64,000 nt of DNA from Candidatus Eiseniibacteriota bacterium (GTDB lineage Bacteria; Orphanbacterota; Orphanbacteria; Orphanbacterales; Orphanbacteraceae), in NCBI GenBank assembly GCA_024276995.1, contig JAJRWB010000044.1, forward strand, positions 79,000-142,999. The letters are read 5' to 3'. The first letter of the stretch is position 1. Every line of letters starts with the position of its first letter. Of the stretch, positions 53,796-63,215 are shown piece after piece. Made by a program: the position numbers and the translations under genes. A model generated the notes under the pieces. It had not been told where the DNA came from. It saw only the letters and a list, made by a program, of their open reading frames with translations, and searched no databases.

Positions 53796-55767
53796 CGCCG
53801 GTGGCCCCCTGCCTTTCATCGGTGCGCCGCGACCCATCTCGCTCCCCCAGTGTATCCCCTCTCGCGTCGCGAGAAAAGGAACGGCGCTCCCGCACGAGGT
53901 TCGCCGTCGCCTGGCGAAGAGACGGATCGATCGCCAAGGCGCGGTGGAAAGCGTCGATCGCGCCGTCATGATCGCCCCGGCTCGACCGAACGAGGCCCGC
54001 TGCGTTCCACAGATGCGCCGACGCGCCGGCATCGAGAAGGGGACGAAGGATCGCCTCCGCTTCGTCCGTCCTCCCCTCTTCCACCAGGCAGCGGACCAAG
54101 CCGATGAGGGCGCCCTCCCGGCCGGCATCGAGAGCGAGCGCACGCCGGTAGGTCTCCTCCGCTTCTCCGAACGCGCCCTCGCCGGCGAGAAGATCGCCGA
54201 GAAGGGCGAACCTCCCCGGCGTCTCCCCGGCGAGGCGGATCCCTTCCCGGATGAGAGCGATCCCTTCCCGGCGGCGGGAGAGCTTTCCTAGAAGGGCCGC
54301 TTCGAGATCGTAGGCCGGCCCGTAATCGACCGCCGCCGAGCGCGCCTTCCGATACCAAGTCAGGGCATCGTCGCTCTTCCCCGATCGTTCATACGAAAGC
54401 CCCAGTCCGACCATCGCCTCCACGAGAGCGCCGTCGAGCCGAAGGGCCCGGCGGTAATGCTCCACCGCCTCGTCGAATCGCCCCGCCGCGCGTTCGGCGC
54501 GACCGAGATTCACCCATGGGCGCGCCGCGCCGGGCGCCTTCTTCGCGGCGTCCTCCCAAAGGGCGATCGCGTCGGACCAGACCGTCGCGCGCCGGTGCGT
54601 GACGAATGCGAGGGGGACGACCATCACCGCCAGAAGAACGCCCCTCCGGGGAAGGCGGGCGAGGAGCGACGACGCGGCGATGAAAAGCCCCACCGAGGGG
54701 AGATACATCCGGTGCTCGACCATGACGTCCCGTATCGGAATGAACGACGATTCCACCGCCGAAGTGACGAGAAACCACGCCCATCCCGCCGTGACGAGCG
54801 GGAACCTCCTCCGTCCCTTCCACGCCGCCCATGTCAGCAGCGCGAGAAGCGCGCCGCCGGCGAGGACCGCCGACTCGGCGACTCCCGAGAGCGCCGCGAC
54901 GTCGTGATCGATGGTCAATCCTTTCGGAAAGAGGAAAAGGCCGAGATACCGGGGGAGCACGGTCAACTGCGTGGCGAAGTAGGCCCCCCTGCCGATGTCG
55001 GCCGTCTCCCGGAACGCGCCGAGCGTTTCGGCGGTGATATTCCGGCCCGTCCCCTCGCCGCCGAACAGGAGCGACGCCGGGATGAGCGGAAGGAGAAGAA
55101 GGAAAGGCGCCCCGGCGCGCCAATTCCTCTTCCCGGGCGGGAAGAAAAAGAACTCGCACAGCACGAGAATCACCGGCAGCGTGAAGGCGATCTCCTTGCA
55201 GCGCATCGAAAGGAAAGCGAGTGCGAAGGCGCCGATGCCGAGCGGGATGCTCCGGCGCTCCCTGGCGGCGAGATACGTCTCGAGCGCGCCGAGGTAGAAG
55301 AGCGTCGCCAGCGATGTGTAGCGCTGCGCCGCGTAGGCGACCGCCTGCGAAAGGAGAGGATGGACGAGGAAAAGGAGCGACGCGGCGAGGGGGAGGAACG
55401 ACCGGCCGCTTCCGCTCGGCCGCGCGCGCCGCGCGCACCTTCGGGCGAGTAGAAAGAGGAGGAACGCGCATAGGCCGTGCAGGGCGATGTTGACGGCGTG
55501 ATACGACGCCGGGGCGATTCCCGCGGCGGCGCGGTTGAGGGCGAAAGTAAAATCGGTGAGCGTCCTCCTGCCGGTGAGGGCGCGCACGGCGGTGCCGGCG
55601 GTGTCGTCGAGAGCGCCCTTCGCCGCGATCGCCGGGAAGTCGTCGTATGTCCACGTCCCCCTGAGGGAAGGAGCGTACAGGAGGAAGGCCGCCGCCACGA
55701 GGAGGAAGAGCATCGCCGCGGCGCCGGGGTACGTTCTCTCCGCCCGGCCGGCGGGCACGGCCGTCAT
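53785..55767 (-). CDS. TMTC-like membrane protein with TPR domain (GT-C type)
   Basis: The 660-residue protein has about ten membrane helices (residues 17-385) and then five or more TPR units (about 395-620, such as PWVNLGRAERAAGRFDEAVE). The first outer loop has the double-acidic TYDDFPAI, and AYAAQRYTSLATLFYLGAL matches the conserved QRxTSLxxLFYL region of TMTC proteins, which transfer O-linked mannose in animals. Bacterial members are mostly uncharacterised. It starts by ATGA overlap with the C-terminal fragment of uvrB. A GT2 enzyme that could make its polyprenyl-phosphate-mannose donor is at 63.2 kb. Confidence 0.78.
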   Translation of the reverse strand: MTAVPAGRAERTYPGAAAMLFLLVAAAFLLYAPSLRGTWTYDDFPAIAAKGALDDTAGTAVRALTGRRTLTDFTFALNRAAAGIAPASYHAVNIALHGLCAFLLFLLARRCARRARPSGSGRSFLPLAASLLFLVHPLLSQAVAYAAQRYTSLATLFYLGALETYLAARERRSIPLGIGAFALAFLSMRCKEIAFTLPVILVLCEFFFFPPGKRNWRAGAPFLLLLPLIPASLLFGGEGTGRNITAETLGAFRETADIGRGAYFATQLTVLPRYLGLFLFPKGLTIDHDVAALSGVAESAVLAGGALLALLTWAAWKGRRRFPLVTAGWAWFLVTSAVESSFIPIRDVMVEHRMYLPSVGLFIAASSLLARLPRRGVLLAVMVVPLAFVTHRRATVWSDAIALWEDAAKKAPGAARPWVNLGRAERAAGRFDEAVEHYRRALRLDGALVEAMVGLGLSYERSGKSDDALTWYRKARSAAVDYGPAYDLEAALLGKLSRRREGIALIREGIRLAGETPGRFALLGDLLAGEGAFGEAEETYRRALALDAGREGALIGLVRCLVEEGRTDEAEAILRPLLDAGASAHLWNAAGLVRSSRGDHDGAIDAFHRALAIDPSLRQATANLVRERRSFSRDARGDTLGERDGSRRTDERQGATGDER

Positions 55768-56063
55768 GAGCCGGTCGACCGGATTTCGAAGATCCGGTCC
55801 CTCAAAGAAGCCGCCTTCTCGAACTCGAGGTGCGCCGCCGCCTCGAGCATCTCCTTCTCGAGCAGCGCGATCAGTTCGTCTCCGGAAAGATCGGGGTCGA
55901 CTTTCACGCGGACCGGCTTTTCCCTCGTCCTCTTTCGCTTCGAATCGACCACCCCGGTGGAAAGGATCACTTCGTCGGTGCTCTTGCGGATCGAAACGGG
56001 GGTGATGCCGTGCTCCTTGTTGTACGCCACCTGCTTCTCCCGGCGCCGGTTCGTCTCGTCCAC
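55764..56063 (-). CDS. uvrB: UvrB C-terminal fragment (UVR domain), downstream of an in-frame amber codon
   Basis: These 99 residues continue UvrB in the same frame as the gene upstream: DETNRRREKQVAYNKEHGITP, then the UVR helical hairpin (LIALLEKEMLEAAAHLEFEKAA) that binds UvrC. Only a TAG codon at 56076-56078 separates the two parts. If translated alone, the GTG at 56063 would be the start, but no ribosome site precedes it. It may be a decayed end of uvrB, part of a full protein made by readthrough, or a sequence error. Its stop overlaps the TMTC-like start by ATGA. Confidence 0.8.
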   Translation of the reverse strand: MDETNRRREKQVAYNKEHGITPVSIRKSTDEVILSTGVVDSKRKRTREKPVRVKVDPDLSGDELIALLEKEMLEAAAHLEFEKAASLRDRIFEIRSTGS

Positions 56064-56075
56064 CGCCGCCCGGAT

Positions 56076-57746
56076 CTAGCGGGTCACCGTCGATGCGTAA
56101 AGGACGACCTTTCCGCGCACGTTTCGCGCCGCCCGGCCCGCCGTCTGGATGAGCGACGTCTCCGATCGCAAGAAGCCCTCCCGGTCGGCGTCGAGAATCG
56201 CCACGAGACCGACCTCGGGCATGTCGAGCCCTTCACGAAGCAGATTGATGCCCACCAGGCAATCGAACTCCCCCATCCGAAGGGCCCGGATGATCTCGAC
56301 CCTCTCGAGAGCGCCGATATCGGAATGAAGATACCGTACGCGGATGTTCGCCTTCAGCAGATAGTCGGTGAGGTCTTCGGCCATCCTCTTCGTCAGCGTG
56401 GTGACGAGAACCCGCTGCTCCTCCTTCGCTTGGAGACGGATCTCCTCCATCAGGTCGTCGACCTGCTGTTCGACCGGGCGGATCTCGATTGCCGGGTCGA
56501 TCAGCCCGGTCGGGCGGATCACCTGCTCCACCAGGACCCCTTCCGACTTCTCCATCTCGTACTCGCCGGGCGTGGCGGAGACGTAGATCACCCTCGGCAC
56601 CGCCGCTTCGAATTCGTCGAACTTCATCGGCCGGTTGTCGAGCGCCGAGGGGAGGCGGAAACCGTACTCCACCAATTTCTCCTTGCGTGAACGGTCGCCG
56701 TTGTACATCGCCCTGAGCTGCGGAATCGTCACGTGCGATTCGTCGAGAATCACGAGAAAATCTTCGGGGAAGTAGTCGATCAGCGTGAGGGGATGCTCCC
56801 CCGGCGCGCGGCCGGTGAGATGGCGCGAGTAGTTCTCGATGCCCGAACAGCTGCCCACCTCGCGGAGCATCTCGATGTCGAACCGCGTCCGCATGTCTAA
56901 CCGCTGCGCCTCGACGAGCCGGTTTTCCCTCTCGAGTTCGCTCCGGCGCGCTTCGAGTTCCTCCTCGATGGCGCCCACGGCGCGCTCGAGTTTCTCCGCC
57001 GAGGTGACGTAGTGGCGTGCCGGATAGATCGGCAGGTAGGGATACTCCCCGAGCACCTCTCCCGTCAGGGGATGTACCTCGCAAAGCCTCTCGATCTCGT
57101 CGCCGAAGAGGCTGATCCTCACGGCGGTCTCCTCGTAGGCGGGCCAGATCTCCACCGTGTCGCCCCGGACACGGAACGTTCCCCTGGCGAGGAGGGCGTC
57201 GTTCCTCCGGTACTGGATATCGACGAACCGCCGGAGCATCTTCTCCCGCTCGACCTCTTCGCCCACCTTCAAGTAGACGTTGAGCGCCTCGAAATCTTCC
57301 GGCGAGCCGAGTCCGTAGATGCATGATACCGAGGAGACGATGATCACGTCATTTCGCCGTAGCAAGCTCGCTGTGGCGCGCAGGCGGAGACGGTCGATGT
57401 CGTCGTTGATCGACGCGTCCTTCTCGATGTATGTGTCGGTTCCCGGCACATACGCTTCCGGTTGAAAGTAATCGTAGTAGCTCACGAAGTACTCGACGGC
57501 GTTGTTCGGAAAGAAGGAGCGAAACTCCCCGTAGAGCTGCGCCGCCAAGGTCTTGTTGTGGGAGATGACGAGCGCCGGGGCGCCGTAGCGCTCGATCACG
57601 TTGGCGATGGTGAACGTCTTTCCCGAGCCGGTGACGCCCAGGAGTGTCTGGTGGGTGTCGCCGCGCGCAAGACCCTCGGAGAGTTCCTCGATCGCCTGGG
57701 GCTGGTCGCCCGTCGGCTGGTAGTCGGAGTGGAGCTCGAACCCCAT
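56076..57746 (-). CDS. uvrB: Excinuclease ABC subunit B, truncated by an in-frame TAG
   Basis: UvrB is the damage-verifying helicase of nucleotide excision repair. These 556 residues hold nearly the whole enzyme: Walker [11 protein letters not shown], the beta-hairpin [22 protein letters not shown] and the C-terminal helicase motif [13 protein letters not shown]...QTAGRAARN. Translation stops after LYASTVTR, where homologues read VT-x-S-M; the stop occupies the serine position (one base from TCG). Homology resumes at once in the same frame and gives a normal total of about 660 residues with 55764-56063. Without the UVR domain, UvrB would be weak at recruiting UvrC. TAG is an ordinary stop for many genes here, so general recoding is unlikely. 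Confidence 0.92.
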   Translation of the reverse strand: MGFELHSDYQPTGDQPQAIEELSEGLARGDTHQTLLGVTGSGKTFTIANVIERYGAPALVISHNKTLAAQLYGEFRSFFPNNAVEYFVSYYDYFQPEAYVPGTDTYIEKDASINDDIDRLRLRATASLLRRNDVIIVSSVSCIYGLGSPEDFEALNVYLKVGEEVEREKMLRRFVDIQYRRNDALLARGTFRVRGDTVEIWPAYEETAVRISLFGDEIERLCEVHPLTGEVLGEYPYLPIYPARHYVTSAEKLERAVGAIEEELEARRSELERENRLVEAQRLDMRTRFDIEMLREVGSCSGIENYSRHLTGRAPGEHPLTLIDYFPEDFLVILDESHVTIPQLRAMYNGDRSRKEKLVEYGFRLPSALDNRPMKFDEFEAAVPRVIYVSATPGEYEMEKSEGVLVEQVIRPTGLIDPAIEIRPVEQQVDDLMEEIRLQAKEEQRVLVTTLTKRMAEDLTDYLLKANIRVRYLHSDIGALERVEIIRALRMGEFDCLVGINLLREGLDMPEVGLVAILDADREGFLRSETSLIQTAGRAARNVRGKVVLYASTVTR

Positions 57747-57747
57747 G

Positions 57748-58119
57748 TCAACCGCGAAGAAAGAGGCGATAGACCGCCGCGCAGACGACGATCACCGACA
57801 CAGCGGCGACGATCCACCCGGCGGCGGGGCGCTTCTCTTCCTCCGGGGGGGTATCCTTCCAAAGAGCATCGTCGTCGCTCTCGGAGCTGGGAATCTCCTT
57901 CCGGTAAAGGCGGATCGCCTCGGAGCCGCTCATGCCGAGGAAATCGGCGTACGACCTCAGGAACGTGATGATGTACGTCTCGTCGGGGAGCATTTGGTAC
58001 CGCTCCTCTTCGAGGGCCTCGAGATAGCGCTTCGCGATGCGCGTCCTCTTCGCCGCCTCGTCGAGGGTGATCCCCTTCTCTTCCCGAAACTTCCTCAGCT
58101 CCTCGCCGATCGACTCCAT
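57748..58119 (-). CDS. RodZ-like HTH membrane protein, short form
   Basis: The 123-residue protein has an N-terminal HTH_25 domain (about 4-70: [47 protein letters not shown]), an acidic linker and one membrane helix (about 99-119), with almost nothing beyond. RodZ in other bacteria continues into a periplasmic domain, missing here. It may link MreB-type cytoskeleton to the membrane, or be a membrane-tethered regulator. It lies one base after the DUF4139 gene and one base before uvrB. Confidence 0.78.
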   Translation of the reverse strand: MESIGEELRKFREEKGITLDEAAKRTRIAKRYLEALEEERYQMLPDETYIITFLRSYADFLGMSGSEAIRLYRKEIPSSESDDDALWKDTPPEEEKRPAAGWIVAAVSVIVVCAAVYRLFLRG

Positions 58120-58120
58120 C

Positions 58121-59473
58121 CTACCACCGACTCCTCACGGTGTAGGTGATCACCGTCTCGCCGTCCGGCGGAACGGAAACGGTCCACTCCGCCTTGCGGG
58201 CGCTCTCCTTCGTGAAATCATGGGATGAATGCTCGATCGTCCAGTCGCCGATCATCGCCTCGACCACCTTGATTTCGACAGCCTCTTCCTTCCGGTTCCT
58301 CAACCGGATCTCCACGTCCTGCTCCCGCACGCGACTCGTGATGCGCTTCTCGGCGAGCACTTTCCGCTCACCCACCAGGTCGAACGCCTCACCGACGACG
58401 AGACGGACCTTTTCATTCTTCGGCGTGTGGTCGATCCGGTCTTCGCCGATGAACTCCGATCCTCCCCTCCCATCGTCCTGGAAGACGCGCACCACGCCGG
58501 CGGGAAGGGGAATTCCGAGTCCCCCCGCCTCGTCGTTCACGAACTCGAGGATCACCTGCACGTTGTCGCCGTTTCGTCCCGCTTCGAACAGATACTCTTT
58601 CCTCACCGGAACGGTGGTACTCGGCACGAAGGCGATCTGCTTCACCTGGTTGTCGCGGAGCGTGGTGGAACGACCGACGTCGTAGATATGGTACTCGAAG
58701 AGGGAACGCTCCTCCACGCAGCGGCCTCCTCTTTTCATCATCGTCTCGACTTGGTACGCCGGACCGGGAGCGACCGGCGGGGCGCGATGCACCGTCCCCG
58801 CCATGAGCTTCAGCTTCGCGTCCCGGTACACGGCCCCCGAACGATTCTCCACCGACACCCAGCCGGCGAGGTCGATCGACTCGTTCTTCTCGTCCGCCAA
58901 CGCGACGTACTCGGCGTGCCACGACATCCCCGCCGTGAGGTACTCCACCTCCACGGTCCGCGTCTTCTCGCCGCCGTTTCGCACGGTCCAAACGAGGGTG
59001 GGGCGGGTGACGAAGCGGTCGAGACCGCCGGCGAGATCGACGTTTCTCAACTTGTCGGAGCGGACCACCGACAGGGCGGAACTCTCGTCGTTCCTCACGA
59101 TCATCCGGCCGCCGCCGTGGGAGAGGAGCGTTCCCGCGATGATCCCGCCGTCCTCGAGAAAGAGCTTCACTTCCTTATCGATATATCGGTCGTAGAGCTT
59201 GTCCGGCGAGAGGAGATCGTACTCGTAGTTCTGCTCCACCACCTCGAGTTCGCCGTTGTCCACCGCTTTCAGGTGAACCGACGTCGGGTCGATCCGCGCG
59301 GCCACGTCCTGGAAGGAGTAGATCGACTCCCCCTTCTCGAGGGCGATCACGCGATTCTCCCGAACGAGGCCGAGGTTGTCGTTGTAAACGGTCACGGCAA
59401 CGCTCACCGGACCGGCGGCGGCGCAGGCGGCACCGGCAAGAAGGAAGGCGACGGTCACGATTCTCTTCATCAT
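58121..59473 (-). CDS. Exported DUF4139-domain protein
   Basis: The 450-residue protein has a signal peptide (about 1-21, ending in CAAAGP) and then the DUF4139 arrangement: VTVYNDNLGLVRENR at the start, a middle region with YLTAGMSWHAEYVAL and LAGWVSVENRSG, and a beta-rich end with KRITSRVREQDVEIRLRNRK. The conserved W-x-A-x-Y pattern is typical of this family of unknown function, which is thought to be extracytoplasmic. GGGAG precedes the double ATG at 59473. It begins 70 bases after valS. Confidence 0.8.
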   Translation of the reverse strand: MMKRIVTVAFLLAGAACAAAGPVSVAVTVYNDNLGLVRENRVIALEKGESIYSFQDVAARIDPTSVHLKAVDNGELEVVEQNYEYDLLSPDKLYDRYIDKEVKLFLEDGGIIAGTLLSHGGGRMIVRNDESSALSVVRSDKLRNVDLAGGLDRFVTRPTLVWTVRNGGEKTRTVEVEYLTAGMSWHAEYVALADEKNESIDLAGWVSVENRSGAVYRDAKLKLMAGTVHRAPPVAPGPAYQVETMMKRGGRCVEERSLFEYHIYDVGRSTTLRDNQVKQIAFVPSTTVPVRKEYLFEAGRNGDNVQVILEFVNDEAGGLGIPLPAGVVRVFQDDGRGGSEFIGEDRIDHTPKNEKVRLVVGEAFDLVGERKVLAEKRITSRVREQDVEIRLRNRKEEAVEIKVVEAMIGDWTIEHSSHDFTKESARKAEWTVSVPPDGETVITYTVRSRW

Positions 59474-59543
59474 GATTCTCCCACGGGGCGGGGCGGCCCC
59501 ATTCATTCGGGGGGACGGCGCAACTGTAGCAGAGCGACGCGGC

Positions 59544-62165
59544 TCAGGAAAGACCTTCGAGATTGTCCCGCACTCTCGAGAGGATCTCCTCGAAACCGCG
59601 CTTCTTCTCGCGATCTTTCTCCACCACCTCGGCGGGCGCCTTTTCAAGGTACGCATGGTTCGAGAGCTTCCTGTCGATCCTCTCGACGGCACTCGAAAGC
59701 CTTTCCACCTCCTTCCCGAGGCGCAGCCGCTCTTTCTCGAGATCGACCACGCCCTCGAGGGGAACGAACACTTCCATTATATTCGATACCGACGCGACCG
59801 AACCGGCGGGTCGGGTCGTGGCCGCGAGGTCGAGATCGTCGATTCTCGCGAGAGCGCGAACCTGTTCGGCGTACTCTTCCACCGGCCTTCTCGCCTTCTC
59901 ATCGAGGAAGCGGACCGCCACGCGCACTTCCTCGCGCGGCGGGACATTCGATTCCGAACGGATCGTCCGCACCGCCGACACGAGTTGCCGGATCACCGAC
60001 ATCTCCCATTCCGCCTGTTTATCGACGAAGCCCTCCGCCCCGTCGTTCCAGACGGCGCGCGAGACGCACTCCCCTTCGATGCCCAGCTGCGCGCCGAGTT
60101 CCTCGGCGAGATGGGGCATGAAGGGCGAAAGAAGAATCACGCCTTCTCTTAATGTATGAAGAAGTACCTCCCGCGTCGACCCGCCTCCTTCGTCCCGGGT
60201 GAACACCGATTTCGACATCTCGACGAACCAGTCACAGTAATCGTGCCAGAGAAAATCGTAGATGCCGTACGCCGCCTCGTTCAGCTTCGTCTCCTCGAGT
60301 TGTTCGGTCATTTGCCGCTGCACACCGGTAAGGCGGCTTAAGATCCACCGCTCCGGAAGCGAGAGACCGGCCGGATCGTGGGTGAGCCTCTTCACCTCCG
60401 CCGTGTGAGGGAGGACGAACCGGGTGGCGTTCCAGAGCTTGTTGGCGAAACGCTTTCCGGTATCGAGCTTCTCCTCGGAGAAGATCTGGTCCTGCCCCGG
60501 GGGGGTGGTGAGGATGATCGAGAAACGGACCGCATCGGCGCCGAAGCGGCTGAGAATATCGATCGGGTCGGGAGAGTTGCCGAGCGACTTGGAGAACTTC
60601 CGCCCCTTCGAGTCTCTCACGATGCCGTGGAAGTAGACCTGGGAAAAGGGGACTTCTCCCATGAACTCGATCGACGACATGATCATCCGCGCCACCCAGA
60701 AAAAGATGATATCCCCGCCGGTCACCATCAGGTGGGACGGGAAGAAATAATTCAGCTCCGGGGTATCCTCCGGCCAGCCGAGGGTGGCGAACGGCCAGAG
60801 CCACGAACTCGCCCACGTATCGAGCACGTCTTCATCCTGTGCCAGGTCGGTGGAGCCGCACTTCGGGCACTTTCCGGGCGGTTCGCTCTCGACGATCGTC
60901 TCGCCGCACGGGCAGTACCACGCCGGGATCCGGTGCCCCCACCACAGCTGCCGCGACACGCACCAGTCGCGGATGTTCTCCATCCAATGGTAGTAGACCT
61001 TCTCCCAACGCTCCGGGAAGATCCGGACCTTTCCCGAACGGACCGCCTCGATGGCGGGCGCGGCGAGACTCCTCATCGCGATGAACCACTGCGTGGAAAG
61101 CCACGGCTCCACGAGAGTATCGCACCGGTAGCACCGCCCCACCGCGTGGCGGTGCTTCTCCTTTTTCACCAGAAGGTTCGCCTTCTCGAGGTCGGCGACC
61201 ACCTCCGCGCGGGCCTTCTCGCGCGACATCCCGCCGAACCGGCCGAACGCGGCCTTCACGACGGCGTCGTCCTCGAAGATCCCGATCGCCTCGAGGCCGT
61301 GGTCCTTTCCGATTTCGAAATCGAGGGGATCGTGGGCGGGGGTGAGCTTCACGCAGCCCGTGCCGAACTCGGGATCGACCCTATCATCCTCGACGATCGG
61401 GATCACGCGGTTCAACAGCGGGAGAATCGCCTTCCTTCCTCTCAGGTGCGCCGTGCGCGCATTGCCCGGATGGATCGCCACGCCGGTGTCGCCGAGCATC
61501 GTCTCCGGCCTCGTCGTGGCCACCACCAGTTCGCCTCCCCCCTCGAGGGGGTAGCGGATATGCCAGAGGTTCCCGTTCCTCTCCTGGTGATTCACCTCCT
61601 CGTCGGCGAGCACCGTCCGGCAGCGGGGGCACCAGCTGGTGATATAGTCGCCCCGGTAGACGATCCCCTTTCGATAGAGGCGGACGAAAACCTCGATCAC
61701 CGAACGGCTGTACGCCTCGTCGAGGGTGAACCGGAGCCGGCTCAAGTCGAACGAGACGCCGAGGGTCCGGAACTGATCGAGAATGCGGTCGCCATGCTGT
61801 TCTTTCCACTCCCACACGCGCTCGACGAACTTCTCGCGGCCGAGATCGTGGCGGGAGAGTCCTTCCGCTCGCAGCGCCTTTTCCACCACGTTCTGCGTGG
61901 CGATGCCGGCATGGTCGAGACCGGGTAACCAGAGCGCCTCTCGGCCGGTGAGCCGCCGCCACCGGGTGACCACGTCCTGGATCGTGTAATTCAGCACATG
62001 TCCCATGTGAAGGGCGCCGGTGACGTTCGGCGGCGGAATGAAAATCACGAACGGTTCGCGGTCTTCGCGGATCGACGTGCGGAAGGTGTCGTTCTCCTTC
62101 CAGTACGACTGCCACTTCTTCTCGACCGACACCGGGTCATACGTTTTGGAAAGCATGAGGGGCAT
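59544..62165 (-). CDS. valS: Valine--tRNA ligase
   Basis: ValS charges tRNA-Val. The 873-residue protein has the class I motifs HMGH (in ALHMGHVLNY) and KFSKS (in GRKFSKSLGNSPDPID), the CP1 editing domain (TTRPETMLGDTGVAI), a zinc ribbon (CPCG...CPKCG) and the C-terminal coiled coil that grips the tRNA. The ATG at 62165 has GAGGAG eight bases upstream, which decides it over the in-frame ATG at 62204. A promoter lies 30 bases upstream. Confidence 0.98.
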   Translation of the reverse strand: MPLMLSKTYDPVSVEKKWQSYWKENDTFRTSIREDREPFVIFIPPPNVTGALHMGHVLNYTIQDVVTRWRRLTGREALWLPGLDHAGIATQNVVEKALRAEGLSRHDLGREKFVERVWEWKEQHGDRILDQFRTLGVSFDLSRLRFTLDEAYSRSVIEVFVRLYRKGIVYRGDYITSWCPRCRTVLADEEVNHQERNGNLWHIRYPLEGGGELVVATTRPETMLGDTGVAIHPGNARTAHLRGRKAILPLLNRVIPIVEDDRVDPEFGTGCVKLTPAHDPLDFEIGKDHGLEAIGIFEDDAVVKAAFGRFGGMSREKARAEVVADLEKANLLVKKEKHRHAVGRCYRCDTLVEPWLSTQWFIAMRSLAAPAIEAVRSGKVRIFPERWEKVYYHWMENIRDWCVSRQLWWGHRIPAWYCPCGETIVESEPPGKCPKCGSTDLAQDEDVLDTWASSWLWPFATLGWPEDTPELNYFFPSHLMVTGGDIIFFWVARMIMSSIEFMGEVPFSQVYFHGIVRDSKGRKFSKSLGNSPDPIDILSRFGADAVRFSIILTTPPGQDQIFSEEKLDTGKRFANKLWNATRFVLPHTAEVKRLTHDPAGLSLPERWILSRLTGVQRQMTEQLEETKLNEAAYGIYDFLWHDYCDWFVEMSKSVFTRDEGGGSTREVLLHTLREGVILLSPFMPHLAEELGAQLGIEGECVSRAVWNDGAEGFVDKQAEWEMSVIRQLVSAVRTIRSESNVPPREEVRVAVRFLDEKARRPVEEYAEQVRALARIDDLDLAATTRPAGSVASVSNIMEVFVPLEGVVDLEKERLRLGKEVERLSSAVERIDRKLSNHAYLEKAPAEVVEKDREKKRGFEEILSRVRDNLEGLS

Positions 62166-62194
62166 CGCCTTATCTCCTCGCGGTGGAAGTGAGC

Positions 62195-62223
62195 AGCGTA
62201 GCATACCGCTCGACGCCGGGCAA
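62195..62223 (-). promoter_or_regulatory. Promoter for valS
   Basis: On the minus strand, TTGCCC (62223-62218), 17 bases and TACGCT (62200-62195). The hexamers and spacing are identical to the candidate at 30010-30038. I see no T-box-type leader, and the leader is too short for one. Confidence 0.45.
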
Positions 62224-62249
62224 GGATCGGCGCGAGCCGGGCCGCACCG

Positions 62250-63215
62250 TCAAATCCCTTTCCTGGCGTACATCGCGATGTTTCCCCCCTGCATTCCCCA
62301 CCGCCGGGCGAGAAAATCGAGGAGGCGGAAAAGCGTCTTCAACAGTCGCCCGGTGAAACTTTTCGCCCCGTCGAGATCATCGGGACGGGGAACGCGGGCG
62401 AAGGTGCGCTCCACGTGAAAACCGTTCTTCTTGAGGAGCGCCGCCAGCGTGGCGCGACGGAACTCATAAAGGTGGTACGGGGGGATCGTCTCGTCCGGCC
62501 CGGGAAACTTGAGCGCCCTCAAAAGAGAGCTTCCCCCGATGCCGGCTTTCCTCAAGGCGGGCACCGCGACGCGAAGGGTACGGAAATAGAAGGAGTCGAT
62601 GTACGTCGGCACCTCGACGAGGAAGACCCCCCCGGGGCGGAGGAGACGCGCCGCCTCGGCGGCCGCAGACGACGGGCTCGGCGTGTGCTCGAGCACGTGG
62701 CCCATGTAGACCACGTCGAACGACTCGTCGTCCCACCAGGGGGCGGGTGGAAACGCGCCGCGGCGCACGTCGAGGCCGAGCCGCGCGCGGGCGTACTGCT
62801 CGCCCGCGGCCGTGATCTCCACACCCTTCACGTTCCATCCCCTCGACCGGGCGAGATCGAGGAAGTAGCCGCCGGCGCAGCCCGCCTCGAGAAGATCGCC
62901 CGCGCCGGCGAGGCGCTCGAGTTCGTCGAGAATCGCGCCGTAACGTTCCTTCAATTTCCGCGTGTTGTCGAAGTAACCGCTTTCAGACAGGCAGCTGTCG
63001 TAATCCTTTTCGAAGTAGCCGTCGTCGTAGAGCGCGGCGATCTTCTCGTCCGGCGGGAGGGGCCGAACCTGGACGAGAGTGCACGAGCGGCAGCGGACGA
63101 GGCCGAACGATTCGGCGCCGGCGCGGTAGATCGCCGGGGCATAGTCGCGGAACGCCCGCCCTCCGCACAGGTCGCAGGGGAAGGCGCCCTCCCTTGCGCG
63201 GCCACCGCCGCTCAA
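62250..63215 (-). CDS. SAM-dependent methyltransferase with N-terminal zinc ribbon
   Basis: The 321-residue protein starts with a four-cysteine zinc motif (CDLCGG and CRSCTLVQVRP, residues 14-48), followed by a class I methyltransferase domain with LLEAGCAGGYFLDLA (near 110). This pairing is common in methyltransferases of glycan or secondary-metabolite clusters. The substrate is not evident. The start is TTG at 63215 in a TTGA overlap with the GT2 gene, so the two are coupled and may act on the same glycolipid. Confidence 0.8.
   Translation of the reverse strand: MSGGGRAREGAFPCDLCGGRAFRDYAPAIYRAGAESFGLVRCRSCTLVQVRPLPPDEKIAALYDDGYFEKDYDSCLSESGYFDNTRKLKERYGAILDELERLAGAGDLLEAGCAGGYFLDLARSRGWNVKGVEITAAGEQYARARLGLDVRRGAFPPAPWWDDESFDVVYMGHVLEHTPSPSSAAAEAARLLRPGGVFLVEVPTYIDSFYFRTLRVAVPALRKAGIGGSSLLRALKFPGPDETIPPYHLYEFRRATLAALLKKNGFHVERTFARVPRPDDLDGAKSFTGRLLKTLFRLLDFLARRWGMQGGNIAMYARKGI

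Noticed and set aside
56076..56078. Genome-wide amber recoding as the reason for the TAG in uvrB
   Set aside because: At least seven other genes in the window end in TAG with normal lengths, so TAG is an ordinary stop here.
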